Assembly (NCBI RefSeq): GCF_009848685.1
Contig: NZ_WXTX01000011.1
Location: 101,415 to 165,414 of the forward strand
DNA from: Andreprevotia sp. IGB-42
Lineage (GTDB): Bacteria > Pseudomonadota > Gammaproteobacteria > Burkholderiales > Chitinibacteraceae
Reading direction: 5' to 3'
Length of the DNA stretch: 64,000 nt
The notes beneath the pieces were generated by a model, which saw nothing but the letters and a program-made list of their open reading frames with translations, was not told the origin of the DNA and ran no database searches. Made by a program: the position numbers and the translations under genes. Positions 42,347 to 53,760 of this stretch are shown here, in pieces; positions within the stretch are counted from its first letter, which is position 1; each line of letters begins with the position of its first letter.

Positions 42347-42438
42347 GATGGCGGGCTCTCGTAGCGTGCGTTACCGTGGGCGGGTAATATCCAGATTGCA
42401 TTTCGTCAGGTTGCAGTGCTCTCAAAAGGATTGTTGAT

Positions 42439-42774
42439 ATGGCAGGCAAGTTCGTACTCAAAACGGCCAAGGACGGCCAGTTCATGTTTAACCTGAAAGC
42501 CGGAAATGGCGAGGTGATTCTTACCAGCGAGCTGTACCGCAGCAAGGATTCCGCCGAGAACGGCATCGAATCGGTGCGCAAGAACGCCCCGGATATCAAC
42601 CGCTTCGAAATCCGCGAAAACAGCAAGGGCGAGCCATACTTCATCCTGAAAGCCGCCAACCATCAGGAAATCGGCCGCAGCGAGTATTACAGCAGCAAGG
42701 CCGCCGCCGAAAATGGCATCAAGTCGGTGCAGAACAATGCGCCGGATGCCAAGGTGGTCGACGAGACCGCCTGA
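42439..42774 (+). CDS. yegP: YegP-family (DUF1508) protein
   Basis: The 111-residue cytoplasmic protein is two tandem YegP repeats (~1-52 and ~55-105): GKFVLKTAKDGQFMFNLKAG with SELYRSKDSAENGIESVRKN, then PYFILKAANHQEIG with SEYYSSKAAAENGIKSVQNN. The double repeat forms one compact fold. Function is not established. AAGGA lies before the ATG at 42439, and a terminator follows, so it is a single-gene unit. Confidence 0.93.
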   Translation: MAGKFVLKTAKDGQFMFNLKAGNGEVILTSELYRSKDSAENGIESVRKNAPDINRFEIRENSKGEPYFILKAANHQEIGRSEYYSSKAAAENGIKSVQNNAPDAKVVDETA

Positions 42775-42790
42775 GCGCAGTCTTGCCACC

Positions 42791-42818
42791 AAGGGGCCCT
42801 TGCATGGGCCCTTTTTTC
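42791..42818 (+). terminator. Rho-independent terminator of yegP
   Basis: AAGGGGCCC (42791-42799) and GGGCCCTT (from 42805) pair around TTGCAT, followed by a T run to 42818, about 20-45 bp after the yegP stop. Confidence 0.85.
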
Positions 42819-42957
42819 ATGGCCGCTTTGCAGGCCCGCGCTCGCTTGCGGCTTGCAACGGCCAGCCCGGATCCGGCAATTGCCGGAATGCCCGCATGCA
42901 CCAGTGTGCAGTCGGTGGGACAATGGCAACCCTCAGCCCCAGCCCGGATTCCGTTTC

Positions 42958-43968
42958 ATGGATGCGCAGCAACACACGGTACGCAACCTTATCGTTCACC
43001 AACTGATCAAGGAGCCGCACGGCCCGGCGTCGATCGCACTGCGCCCGGGCGAAATGCGCGTGACCGCCGCCGCGCAACGGCTGATCGATCACCTGTGCAT
43101 GCGCTACGCCGAACGCACCGGCAAAGGCTATGGCCGCTTCGAGGACGACGAAGACAACTTCCCCATGCCGCGCTTCATCCGCCAGCATGTGGTCGAGGCA
43201 TCCATCGATTTCATCACGCTCGCGCAACTGATGATGCAGCACTTGCAGATGCGTGCCGGCGAAGAGCAACTGGCCAGCGGCGGCTACGTGCTGATCGCCC
43301 GCGTCGAGGCCATGGGCCGCGATGTACTCATCGTGGCGCTGGTGACCGAAACCGTCGGCACCGCCATTACCGAAGGGCTGGATATCATCGACAGCATCCA
43401 CCTCGACATGACCAATGTACGCGTGGCCGGCCGTATCGATCTGGAAGGCTGGCAGCGGGGTGCCGAGCGCTATATCAGTTTCCTGAAGGGGCGCGGCGAT
43501 GTCGCGCACTACTTCAAGCTGTTCCTGGGCTGCAATGACGTGATTCTGGCGCTGAAGGAAACGCAGAAGCTGGTGCAGGGCCTCACGCAGTTTGCCGAGC
43601 GCCAGCAACTGCCCAACGACACCCGCGATGCGCTGTTCGAGCGCGCGCATGGCTATCTGGAAGAGGCTGGCAGCGAGGGCGAGCCGGTCAGCCTGGATGT
43701 GCTGGTGCAGCGCGCGTGGCCCGATGCACCGGCCGAATTGCGCAACACGCTGGGCGAGGAAGAACGCGAATTGTCAGGCGGCTTCGTGCCGGACCGCCGC
43801 GCCATCCGCCCGCTCACGCACTTCAAGGCCAGCGCCGAGCACTGGAAGATCGAGTTCGATCGCAGCAGCCTGCGCAGCGGCCAGGTGATCTACAACCGCG
43901 AGAACGGTACGCTGGTGCTGACCGAAATTCCCGATGACCTGCGCCGCGCGTTGATGGGCGACAAGTAA
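42958..43968 (+). CDS. yejK: Nucleoid-associated protein YejK/NdpA
   Basis: The 336-residue protein matches the 37-kDa nucleoid-associated family. Recognised segments are RNLIVHQLIKEPHGPASIAL at the start, RVTAAAQRLIDHLC, the YVLIARVEAMGRDVLIVALV strand-rich centre, LGCNDVILALKETQKLVQGL (~193-212) and the C-terminal WKIEFDRSSLRSGQVIYNRE. NdpA binds DNA without sequence specificity. The start at 42958 fits the family length; an upstream frame adds 35 unrelated residues. Ends in a terminator. Confidence 0.92.
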   Translation: MDAQQHTVRNLIVHQLIKEPHGPASIALRPGEMRVTAAAQRLIDHLCMRYAERTGKGYGRFEDDEDNFPMPRFIRQHVVEASIDFITLAQLMMQHLQMRAGEEQLASGGYVLIARVEAMGRDVLIVALVTETVGTAITEGLDIIDSIHLDMTNVRVAGRIDLEGWQRGAERYISFLKGRGDVAHYFKLFLGCNDVILALKETQKLVQGLTQFAERQQLPNDTRDALFERAHGYLEEAGSEGEPVSLDVLVQRAWPDAPAELRNTLGEEERELSGGFVPDRRAIRPLTHFKASAEHWKIEFDRSSLRSGQVIYNRENGTLVLTEIPDDLRRALMGDK

Positions 43969-43992
43969 GCGCCCATCAAGCGGCTGCCATGA

Positions 43993-44024
43993 AATGGAAA
44001 ACGGCCCGCGTGGGCCGTTCTTTC
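43993..44024. terminator. Bidirectional terminator between yejK and the PhnA-type gene
   Basis: AACGGCCC and GGGCCGTT pair around GCGT near 43998-44017. TCTTT follows on the plus strand and TTTTCC on the minus strand. It serves both convergent genes. Confidence 0.8.
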
Positions 44025-44042
44025 CGGTGGCCTGGTAACGCC

Positions 44043-44387
44043 TCAGGCCTTGCGCAGGAAGCACGCCTTCAGCATGAAGTTGCCGGCATCCATCCTGCAA
44101 TCGACTTCATGATCACCGCTGCCCACCAGCCGGATGCGCTTCACCTTGGTGCCCATTTTCAGCACCGTCGACGAGCCCTTCACTTTCAAATCCTTGATCA
44201 GCACCACGGCATCGCCATCGGCCAGTACATTGCCGTTGGCATCCTTCACCACGGCATCATCACTGTCGTCGGCTTCTGCGCCAGCTTGCTGCGCCCATTC
44301 ATGGCCGCAATCGGCGCATAGGTAGTTGCTGCCGTCCGGATAGGTGTTTTGCAGCCTGCATTGCGGACAGGCTGGGGCGATGGTCAT
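44043..44387 (-). CDS. PhnA/YjdM-family zinc-ribbon protein
   Basis: The 114-residue protein has an N-terminal zinc ribbon (CPQC near residue 8 and CADC near 23) and the PhnA C-terminal domain: VKDANGNVLADGDAVVLIKD, LKVKGSSTVLKMGTKVKRIR, and the final VDCRMDAGNFMLKACFLRK. The family was linked to alkylphosphonate use but is not a phosphonoacetate hydrolase; its role is unclear. No phn genes are nearby. ATG 44387 is chosen; the longer frame adds 31 residues with no match to the family. Confidence 0.9.
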   Translation of the reverse strand: MTIAPACPQCRLQNTYPDGSNYLCADCGHEWAQQAGAEADDSDDAVVKDANGNVLADGDAVVLIKDLKVKGSSTVLKMGTKVKRIRLVGSGDHEVDCRMDAGNFMLKACFLRKA

Positions 44388-44585
44388 GGGGTGGGGCCTT
44401 GCGGGAGGATGCTGTTGCGCGCCGATTATACGATGGCACAACAGGCCCACCCGCATCAGCAACGCCGGGGCTTGATCCACATCTAAGCGGTCACACCAGG
44501 CCGGGGCCGAAACACGCCAGGCCCGGCATGCGTCTCCGTTTCGAGTGCGTGCTCGAACGGAGCTGAACGATTGCAGTGCTGGCGC

Positions 44586-44804
44586 CTATTCGCGCTCGGC
44601 TTTTTCCCGCTCCGCCTCTTCGTCCAGAATCTTCTGGCGCACCTGGGCGGCCTGGCCGAGTGCATTGCTGTAGCTGGTGCGCTGTGCGTCGGTCATCTCG
44701 GGCTTGAGGATTTCCAGCCGTTGCGCCGCTTGATAAGAGCGCAGGCTGCCGCTTTCCTGCACCTGGGCGATCAGGGTGGCGAATTCGTCGGGCAATACGG
44801 GCAT
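44586..44804 (-). CDS. Small unknown protein downstream of rlhA
   Basis: The 72-residue protein is soluble and mostly helical. Residues 1-40 (MPVLPDEFATLIAQVQESGS ... EILKPEMTDAQRT) precede a charged C-terminal helix rich in Glu, Arg and Lys (KILDEEAEREKAERE). GGAG stands about 6 nt before the ATG at 44804. It starts 149 bp after rlhA and could share its transcript. I recognise no family and propose no function. Confidence 0.65.
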   Translation of the reverse strand: MPVLPDEFATLIAQVQESGSLRSYQAAQRLEILKPEMTDAQRTSYSNALGQAAQVRQKILDEEAEREKAERE

Positions 44805-44953
44805 GGCTGGCTCCATCCGGAATGGATACGTCACTATAAGCCGGCGCGCTGCGGGGGCTGCAGTGCAAAAATCACACCGGTGTGCCGAGTCCACCGGCTG
44901 CGCGCCGGGAGCCTGCATGGGCGCACCAGCCGCTGGCGGGCTCAGGGGCGCGT

Positions 44954-46930
44954 TTACTGCGGGCGCGCCTTGTAAAAGCTGATTGCCTGCACCGGCACGT
45001 TCGATGGTGGGGCGGATTTGAAAATGTGCGGCTTCATCTTGCCGATCACATGCATCTCGCACGGCTTGCAATCGAACTTGAGCGTATAGGTCTCCGAGCC
45101 GGATTTGAGCGTCATCGGCTCGGCACGCACCTGGCCCTTCACGCCGATCACCCCCTTGGCCTGCTTGGGACACAGGTTGTACGAGAAGCGCAGGCAATGC
45201 TTGGTGATCATCACGCTTACCTCGCCCGGCTCTTCGTGCGCCTCGTACGCGGCGGCGATCAGTTGCACGCCATGCCTGGTGTAGAACGCACGCGCCGCAT
45301 CGTTGTATACATTGGCCAGGTAGCTGAGCGATGTTTCCGGGTAGGCAACAGGCGGTGCAATCGGCGCCTTGCGCTCTGGGCGCGCCCACGCGGCAATGCG
45401 CGCGGCTTCCAGTTGCTCGATGGCATCGCGGCGCAGCGCATTGATCGCGGAGGATGGCACGAACCACGGCTGCGACAGCTTCAGGCTCACGTCATGCGCA
45501 GTGAACATGGTGTTGCCCAGCTTGGCCAGGCTGTCTTTCAGGCCGGCTTCCGCCTTGCCGGTATCCTTGGCCGCTTCCAATGTCATCGGCAACTGCGCGG
45601 TGGCGCTGCAGCCGTCCTCATCGGTCACCGTCAGCGCCAGGCCCCCGGCGTTTTCCGCCAGGTTCAGCCACACACCCACACGGCGGTCGGATGATTTTTG
45701 CGTCAGCGCCTTTTCCCATGCGTGATCCCGGTTGCGGTTGATGCGCAATCCCACTTTCAGCCCTTCCAGGCTGCTCATCGCCTCGTTGGGAAACACGCGC
45801 CACAGCGTGCCGTTTTCGCCCTTGCCCACTTTCTCCACCGTATTGGCCTGCAGGCCGATGACCTCGCGCTTCTTCATGTAGTTGAGGCCATCACCGTTGG
45901 AGAGCGGCTCGGTGCATTCCAGCTCGAACCACTTGGGGCCGATCTTGCTCACCCAGCCCAGCTCCACCCCCACGTATTTGGGCGAGTCGAACGCACCGAT
46001 ATCGCCATGCTCGCGGCCGTTCACAAAGTAATCGGTGTGGCCCCGGTGGAAGTTCTTGTCCACGTCCGGCGTGAAATAGATATCGGTCACGCCACTGGAA
46101 GCCCGCGCCAGCTCCGGGCGGCGCTCCAGTATTTCGTCCAGCAGCACGCGGTAATGGGCGGTGATGTTCTTCACATAACCCATGTCCTTGTAGCGTCCCT
46201 CGATCTTGAAGCTGCGCACCCCCACGTCGATCAGCGCTTCCAGGTTGGCGCTCTGGTCGTTGTCCTTCATCGACAGCAGATGCTTGTCGAACGCCACCAC
46301 GCCACCCTTGGCATCGGTCAGCGTGTACGGCAGCCGGCAGGCCTGCGAGCAATCGCCCCGGTTGGCGCTGCGGCCATTGTCGGCATGGCTGATGTTGCAC
46401 TGCCCGGAATATGCTACGCACAGCGCGCCGTGGATGAAGAACTCGATGGTGGTATCGAGCGGCAGCGTCTCGCGCACGCGGGCAATCTTCTCCAGCGTCA
46501 GCTCGCGCGCCAGCACGACTTGAGAAAAGCCGGCATCGGCCAGAAAGCGCGCTTTCTCCGGCGTGCGGATATCGCACTGCGTGCTGGCATGCAGCTGGAT
46601 GGGCGGGATATCCAGCTCCAGCACCCCCATGTCCTGCACGATCAGCGCATCCACACCGGCATCGTACAACTGGTGGATCAGCTTGCGCGCCGGCTCCAGC
46701 TCCGCATCGTGCAGGATGGTATTGAGCGTGACGAAAATGCGGCTGTGGTAACGGTGAGCGAAACGGACCAGTCCGGCAATCTCGCTCACCTCGTTACAGG
46801 CATTATGCCGCGCGCCAAAGCTCGGCCCGCCGATATACACCGCATCCGCCCCATGCAGAATCGCCTCGCGGCCGATTTCGACCGTTTTGGCGGGGGAGAG
46901 CAGTTCGAGGTGATGCAGGGGCAGGCTCAT
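44954..46930 (-). CDS. rlhA: U32-family 23S rRNA 5-hydroxycytidine synthase
   Basis: The 658-residue protein has the length and layout of RlhA (YdcP), which hydroxylates C2501 of 23S rRNA, rather than the shorter TrhP. The U32 domain shows LELLSPAKTVEIGREAILHG at the start, GADAVYIGGPSFGAR, and the signature EFFIHGALCVAYSGQCN with Fe-S type Cys 171, 178, 194 and 198 (RGDCSQACRLPY). FKIEGRYKDMGYVKNITAHY follows. A C-terminal region (~480-655) has CLRFSYNLCPKQ and FDCKPCEMHVIGK with four more cysteines. The start at 46930 fits; ribosome site weak. Confidence 0.85.
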   Translation of the reverse strand: MSLPLHHLELLSPAKTVEIGREAILHGADAVYIGGPSFGARHNACNEVSEIAGLVRFAHRYHSRIFVTLNTILHDAELEPARKLIHQLYDAGVDALIVQDMGVLELDIPPIQLHASTQCDIRTPEKARFLADAGFSQVVLARELTLEKIARVRETLPLDTTIEFFIHGALCVAYSGQCNISHADNGRSANRGDCSQACRLPYTLTDAKGGVVAFDKHLLSMKDNDQSANLEALIDVGVRSFKIEGRYKDMGYVKNITAHYRVLLDEILERRPELARASSGVTDIYFTPDVDKNFHRGHTDYFVNGREHGDIGAFDSPKYVGVELGWVSKIGPKWFELECTEPLSNGDGLNYMKKREVIGLQANTVEKVGKGENGTLWRVFPNEAMSSLEGLKVGLRINRNRDHAWEKALTQKSSDRRVGVWLNLAENAGGLALTVTDEDGCSATAQLPMTLEAAKDTGKAEAGLKDSLAKLGNTMFTAHDVSLKLSQPWFVPSSAINALRRDAIEQLEAARIAAWARPERKAPIAPPVAYPETSLSYLANVYNDAARAFYTRHGVQLIAAAYEAHEEPGEVSVMITKHCLRFSYNLCPKQAKGVIGVKGQVRAEPMTLKSGSETYTLKFDCKPCEMHVIGKMKPHIFKSAPPSNVPVQAISFYKARPQ

Positions 46931-47030
46931 GGCGGTTCGGCTAAGGCGAAGGGGTGGGAATTATAACGGAATCAAAGGATTAGTGCTCTTTGGCCGCGCC
47001 GCCCCCTAGCGCCGCGGGGATTGCCACGCC

Positions 47031-47061
47031 AAAAAAATCCCCGCGCGCGGACGGGGATTTT
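47031..47061. terminator. Terminator after the lipoprotein pair
   Basis: AAAATCCCCG and CGGGGATTTT pair around CGCGCGGA near 47034-47061. Both strands have T runs. It lies 30-60 bp after the stop of the lipoprotein gene ending at 47092. Confidence 0.85.
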
Positions 47062-47091
47062 TTGTCAAACTTTGTAAACATGAGCGCCTGT

Positions 47092-47679
47092 TTACTTGCT
47101 GGCGAAAACCTTCTGAAAATCCGGATCATCGAGCAATGCACCAACCAGCGTGCGATAAAGCGCCTGATAATGCCCAATGGCTGCGGGTATGGCCGAAACC
47201 CCGATAAAGTCCGAATCCCATGAATCGCTGACGGACAGCTCCCGTTCGTAAGCCATCCCATCTTTCCGGATGACGAAGAAGCGTGCCGCCAGCTCCGCTT
47301 TGCCAGTCCCCACCGGAGCGCTGACCGAACTTCTGGTCAAGGTGCCCCGCACCACGGTACTCGATGCCGGATCATTGAGGCCGGCCGCATGCAGTTCTGT
47401 GCGCAGTGTTTCTGCAAGGTATGCCGCGTAAGAACCTTTGACAGGCGAGTGCAATGCATTGGATCGAATATCCAGTGGCTTTTCCAGGTCACCGGCCTTG
47501 CCCGGGTCAGCGACAAACTCGGCGATGGCCACCGGCGTCATGCCGGATTTGCGCGCCTTCTGAATATTGGCGGCAGAGGGTGAAGGGGCGCTCATCGACA
47601 ATTGGGCACAACCTGTCAGCTGCAAGCACGCCAATGCAAGCGCACACAGGCTGGCGAGGCGAACGGCAACGCGTGTCAT
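47092..47679 (-). CDS. Lipoprotein of unknown function, second of an overlapping pair
   Basis: The 195-residue precursor has a lipobox (LACLQLTGC, Cys ~24) and a mixed alpha/beta mature domain. The stretch KGSYAAYLAETLRTELHAAG (~80-99) followed by VVRGTLTRSSV resembles periplasmic proteins of the TPR-less LptE/DUF-type fold, but I can name no family. The sequence FFVIRKDGMAYERELSVSDSWDS is notable. Its start overlaps the stop of the upstream lipoprotein gene by ATGA, so both are made together. Probably envelope-located. Function unknown. Confidence 0.75.
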   Translation of the reverse strand: MTRVAVRLASLCALALACLQLTGCAQLSMSAPSPSAANIQKARKSGMTPVAIAEFVADPGKAGDLEKPLDIRSNALHSPVKGSYAAYLAETLRTELHAAGLNDPASSTVVRGTLTRSSVSAPVGTGKAELAARFFVIRKDGMAYERELSVSDSWDSDFIGVSAIPAAIGHYQALYRTLVGALLDDPDFQKVFASK

Positions 47680-48311
47680 TGAGGCGCTGCCTGCTTGAAT
47701 TTATCGTCTTTTGACAACGCATTGAATGCATTGCTCAGGATTTCGCGCGTCATGGTGCGTATCGCGATATCAATGCTTGCAGATTTGACCGCATTTTCCG
47801 GCGCTTTGGCGTTGCCGATCACGGTATGGATTGCATGGCGCGATGTACCTTGAACCGCATCACTTTGCGCGGCAGGCAGATAGGAAACCGTGCAAACATA
47901 CCCATCGGTTACCGCAGTGCCGGCCAGCCCGAAGGTCAACCCTGTTGCAAAGCCTTTAGCCGCGGCATCATCGGTCAAAGGAATGTTGTTGAGCGTGATG
48001 TTGAGCAGGCCGGTTCCCTTATCGGCGGATGTCGCTTTGACTTCGAACAAACCGCTGGCAATTGCCTGGTCCAGTACCTGGCCTTTCAGGTAGTCGGTTG
48101 CGGCCGGGTTAGGTACCCCCTTGGTCTGGAACTCGAATACAACCTGTACAGGTTTGGGTGTTGCGGGCTTGGTAAACTCAGCCACCGGGATTTCTTTCGT
48201 GGCGGTATCAACGTAAACACTGGAACACCCTGACAAGAGCGTGATCGCTAGCAGCGCAAGCGCGCTCAGGGGGAGGCGAGCATAGTTTTGAATGCGGCTG
48301 GAAATGAACAT
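47676..48311 (-). CDS. Lipoprotein of unknown function, first of an overlapping pair
   Basis: The 211-residue precursor has a lipobox (ITLLSGC, Cys ~29) after a long signal. The mature part includes VQVVFEFQTKGVPNPAATDY, LKGQVLDQAIASGLFEV, a Gly-rich FATGLTFGLAGTAVTDGYVC stretch and HAIHTVIGNAKAPENAVKSA. This pattern occurs in a group of uncharacterised outer-membrane lipoproteins. It overlaps the downstream gene by four bases. The start at 48311 is chosen over 48347 for the signal peptide. Function unknown. Confidence 0.75.
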   Translation of the reverse strand: MFISSRIQNYARLPLSALALLAITLLSGCSSVYVDTATKEIPVAEFTKPATPKPVQVVFEFQTKGVPNPAATDYLKGQVLDQAIASGLFEVKATSADKGTGLLNITLNNIPLTDDAAAKGFATGLTFGLAGTAVTDGYVCTVSYLPAAQSDAVQGTSRHAIHTVIGNAKAPENAVKSASIDIAIRTMTREILSNAFNALSKDDKFKQAAPQ

Positions 48312-48663
48312 GTCTGCAAACTCGTGTAGTTCGTGGAAAATCCGCACCTTGAGCCAACAAAGTTGCGGATGGGCCGCAGATTATGCCGTGACTTCTCATG
48401 ATTTTGCCGTGGCCAGTTGCAAAAAATGCAGTCTGCTGGCCGCTACTTCCATCAGCACGCCACGGTTGTGGTTTAGCTGGCTGATGTTTCACTGATCGCA
48501 GCATGGCAGCGCGCCTTTATCCTGGGGTGACTGGGCTCGTGTCTGCCTTGGAGATGGCGTTCAGCACCACGCTTCAACGTGGCCATTCCTCATTCGAATA
48601 CCACATGCTGGTGGCTTCTATGGGGGATGCCTGAAGGTAAGGGCAGGCACGGCTGCAAAGTGG

Positions 48664-50985
<2,322 letters not shown>

Positions 50986-51081
50986 AACACAGTGCACCGA
51001 CGTTACTTGAAGTTATGGGATAATCGCAAGCTATTCAGTTGATATGCCGGTTGCTACCGGTTGCTACCTAGGATCAAAGAC

Positions 51082-51732
51082 ATGGATTGGGAACACGCCC
51101 GCTACCTGATGGTTGAACAACAAATCCGCCCGTGGGACGTGCTGGACGGCAAGGTGCTGGAGCGCCTGATGCTGGTCAAGCGCGAGGATTTCGTCCCGGC
51201 CGACAAGAAAGAGCTGGCGTTCGTCGATGTGGCGCTGCCGCTGGGCAACGGCAACTTCATGCTCGAACCCAAGCTGGAAGCCCGGCTGGTACAGGATGTC
51301 GAGCTCAAGCCCACCGACAAGGTGCTGGTGATCGGCGCCGGCACCGGTTACGTGGTGGCGCTGGCCGCCGGCCTTGCCAGGGAAGTGATCGGCGTTGAAA
51401 TCGATGTAGCGCTCAAGCACGTTGCCGAAGCCAACCTGCTGCGCGCCGGCGTGAAGAATGCCCGTGTCGAAGAGGGCAATGGCCTCTCCGCTGCCAATGT
51501 CGCCTGTCCTTTCGATGCCATCATCGTCACCGGCAGCCTGGCAGAAGTGCCGGCGGTGCTGCGTGAGCAATTGGCCGAAGGCGGCCGGCTGATCGCTGTG
51601 GTGGGCGAGCTGCCCATCATGTCGGCGGTGCTGCTCAAGCGCAGCGGCAACAGTTATGCGCAGAACAAACTGTTCGAATTCAATCTGCCGCGCCTGCGTT
51701 CCGCAGCCGACAAGGACGCGTTCGTCTTTTGA
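51082..51732 (+). CDS. pcm: Protein-L-isoaspartate O-methyltransferase family protein
   Basis: The 216-residue protein belongs to the PCMT family, which methylates isoaspartyl residues in damaged proteins for repair. It begins with MVEQQIRPWDVLD, the form common in betaproteobacteria, and has VKREDFVP, the SAM-binding VLVIGAGTGYVVALAAGLAR (~76-95) and GVEIDVALKHVAEANL. Typical PCMT repair enzymes have a Ser in the PPSI motif that is not obvious here; FDAIIVTGSLAEVPAVL takes its place. The ATG at 51082 has AGGA 8 nt upstream. Unusually, it overlaps directly a glycosyltransferase gene. Confidence 0.85.
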   Translation: MDWEHARYLMVEQQIRPWDVLDGKVLERLMLVKREDFVPADKKELAFVDVALPLGNGNFMLEPKLEARLVQDVELKPTDKVLVIGAGTGYVVALAAGLAREVIGVEIDVALKHVAEANLLRAGVKNARVEEGNGLSAANVACPFDAIIVTGSLAEVPAVLREQLAEGGRLIAVVGELPIMSAVLLKRSGNSYAQNKLFEFNLPRLRSAADKDAFVF

Positions 51733-52577
51733 GCGGGTCGGTGACCACGGCAACAGTGAACCCGGCGGTATCCGTGACCGCCGGACTGGTGGTCTACCGT
51801 ACGCCGGTAGCAGAGCTGCTGCCGCTGTTCGATCTGTTGCAGTCAGAAGGTCATTTCAGCGCCGTTGGTATTTTTGACAATGGCAACGATGCGATGCTGC
51901 GTGATGAAGTCATGCGGCGCGGCTGGCACTACCTGCAGGCCGGGCAAAATGTCGGTTTTGGCGCAGGGCATAACCGCATCTTTGCCGCGATCGGTGAAGC
52001 CGGACATTACCATCTGATCGTCAATCCGGATGTGAGCTGGCATACCTCGCCAGTCCCGGTTTTACTGGCTTTGCTACAGCAGCATGACAAGCTTGCGGCC
52101 GTGATGCCCGACGTATTCGCCAGCAATGGCCAGCGTCAATATCTGGCCAAGCGCATGCCCAGCCCCCAGGTGCTATTCGGGCGGCGTTTCGGTGTTTTTG
52201 CCCGTGGCAGTCAACGTGTCATGGCTGCTTATGAATTACGCGAGTTCTCTTTCGCCTGTCCGGCAGTCGTGCCCATTATTTCAGGTTGCTGTATGCTGTG
52301 TCGCGGTACAGCATTACAACAGGTTGACGGGTTTGACGAAGGCTACTTCCTCTATCTTGAGGACTATGACTTGTGCCGGCGCTGGCGGATCAAAGGCTGG
52401 CGCGTCGCCATTGATCCCGCCGCCCGTATCGTACACGGGCATGCCCGCAGCTCTTACCGTTGGGGCAAACCGCTGTATTGGCACATTTGCTCGGCGTTCC
52501 GCTATTTCTCGCGTTGGGGCTGGTGGCAGGATGCCACCCGCAGCGCCGGGGTCGAACCGCTTCCGGGCAAAGACTGA
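51729..52577 (+). CDS. Family 2 glycosyltransferase, probable rhamnosyltransferase
   Basis: The 282-residue GT-A enzyme has GLVVYRTPVAELLPL at the start, QNVGFGAGHNRIF, the DxD-like LIVNPDVSW (~95-103) and the ED motif GFDEGYFLYLEDYDLCRRW (~195-213). This is the WbbL/RfbN type, often a dTDP-rhamnose transferase, which fits the rmlBDAC genes downstream. The TTG at 51729 overlaps the pcm stop; a GTG at 51741 is an alternative. It precedes the lipid-phosphate transferase gene by 49 bp. The acceptor is unknown. Confidence 0.85.
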   Translation: MSGSVTTATVNPAVSVTAGLVVYRTPVAELLPLFDLLQSEGHFSAVGIFDNGNDAMLRDEVMRRGWHYLQAGQNVGFGAGHNRIFAAIGEAGHYHLIVNPDVSWHTSPVPVLLALLQQHDKLAAVMPDVFASNGQRQYLAKRMPSPQVLFGRRFGVFARGSQRVMAAYELREFSFACPAVVPIISGCCMLCRGTALQQVDGFDEGYFLYLEDYDLCRRWRIKGWRVAIDPAARIVHGHARSSYRWGKPLYWHICSAFRYFSRWGWWQDATRSAGVEPLPGKD

Positions 52578-52626
52578 ATCTTCTGCGCAACTGGCATGCA
52601 GCGCATTGGGCCAAGGCTGATCACCG

Positions 52627-53760
52627 ATGGCAATTGCCTATTTCTTCTGCAGCTTTCTGATCTCCTTTGTCTTTTGCCTGTTGTTATTGCGTTCCGCCAG
52701 TCTGCACGGCCACCTGAGCGGCGATAACGACGCGGATCGCGTACAGAAATTTCACGTTGGTACCGTGCCCCGTATTGGCGGGCTGGCGATTCTCGGGGCG
52801 GTGTTGCTGGTATTGCCACTGATGGTCTGGCTGGAGCCCGAACCGGGGCAATGGCGATCTGCCGCCATCATCTGGGGGGCGGCTTTGCCCTGCTTCGCCG
52901 GCGGGTTTGCAGAAGACTTGCTCAAGCGTGGCCTGATCAAAACCCGGCTGCTTTGCATGGCCGGCTCGGCAGCGCTGTTGTTCTACGGTTGCCACGTGGC
53001 CATCACCCGCCTTGATCTGCCGCTGCTGGATCAGGTGCTGCAATCGCTGGGCTGGTTTTCTTTTGCGCTGACGCTGTTTGCGGTCGTGGGGCTGATCAAC
53101 GCGGTCAATTTCATAGATGGCTATAACGGTCTGGCTGTTGCCGTATCGCTGATCATGCTCGGTTCGCTCAGCTACGTGGCGGTACAGGTGGGAGATCGCA
53201 CCGTGGTGATCCTCGCCATGACACTGATCGGCGCAGGGCTGGGCTTCCTGTTGTGGAACTGGCCGCGCGGATTGATTTTCCTGGGTGATGGCGGCGCCTA
53301 TCTGTTCGGTTTTTCCATCGCGGCCCTGGTGATCATGCTGATCCAGCGGCATGCACATATTTCGGCATGGTATGCCGCTGTGCTGCTGATCTATCCGGTG
53401 ATGGAAACGCTGTTCTCCATCCACCGCCGCCTGTGGCGTCGGCACCACCCCGGCCTGCCGGATGCTGCCCACCTGCATCAGTTGATTTACAAGCGCATGA
53501 TGCGCTGGGCCGTGGGCAGCAGTGAACCCCGCCATCGCAAAATGCGTAATTCGATGACATCGCCTTATCTATGGTTGCTGTCATCCATCGGCGTGATTCC
53601 CGCTACCCTGTTCTGGTCAAATACCGCTGCATTGCAGTTTTCGGTACTTGGCTTTGTCTGTTTTTATATCTGGCTTTACCGCAGCATCGTACGTTTCCGG
53701 TCGCCACGCTGGATGGTATATCGTCGGCCGGCCTATCTGATTGAAAAGGATGAAGCATGA
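52627..53760 (+). CDS. Polyprenyl-phosphate sugar-1-phosphate transferase (WecA/WbpL-MraY family)
   Basis: The 377-residue membrane enzyme has ten to eleven helices and the family motifs [13 protein letters not shown] (~43-55), AEDLLKRG with the conserved Asp, [13 protein letters not shown] (~158-170) and [12 protein letters not shown] (~218-229), plus [19 protein letters not shown] near the C terminus. It moves a sugar 1-phosphate (typically HexNAc-1-P) from UDP-sugar to undecaprenyl phosphate, the first step of lipid-linked glycan assembly. It ends with ATGA overlap on rmlB. The sugar is not predictable from sequence here. Confidence 0.9.
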   Translation: MAIAYFFCSFLISFVFCLLLLRSASLHGHLSGDNDADRVQKFHVGTVPRIGGLAILGAVLLVLPLMVWLEPEPGQWRSAAIIWGAALPCFAGGFAEDLLKRGLIKTRLLCMAGSAALLFYGCHVAITRLDLPLLDQVLQSLGWFSFALTLFAVVGLINAVNFIDGYNGLAVAVSLIMLGSLSYVAVQVGDRTVVILAMTLIGAGLGFLLWNWPRGLIFLGDGGAYLFGFSIAALVIMLIQRHAHISAWYAAVLLIYPVMETLFSIHRRLWRRHHPGLPDAAHLHQLIYKRMMRWAVGSSEPRHRKMRNSMTSPYLWLLSSIGVIPATLFWSNTAALQFSVLGFVCFYIWLYRSIVRFRSPRWMVYRRPAYLIEKDEA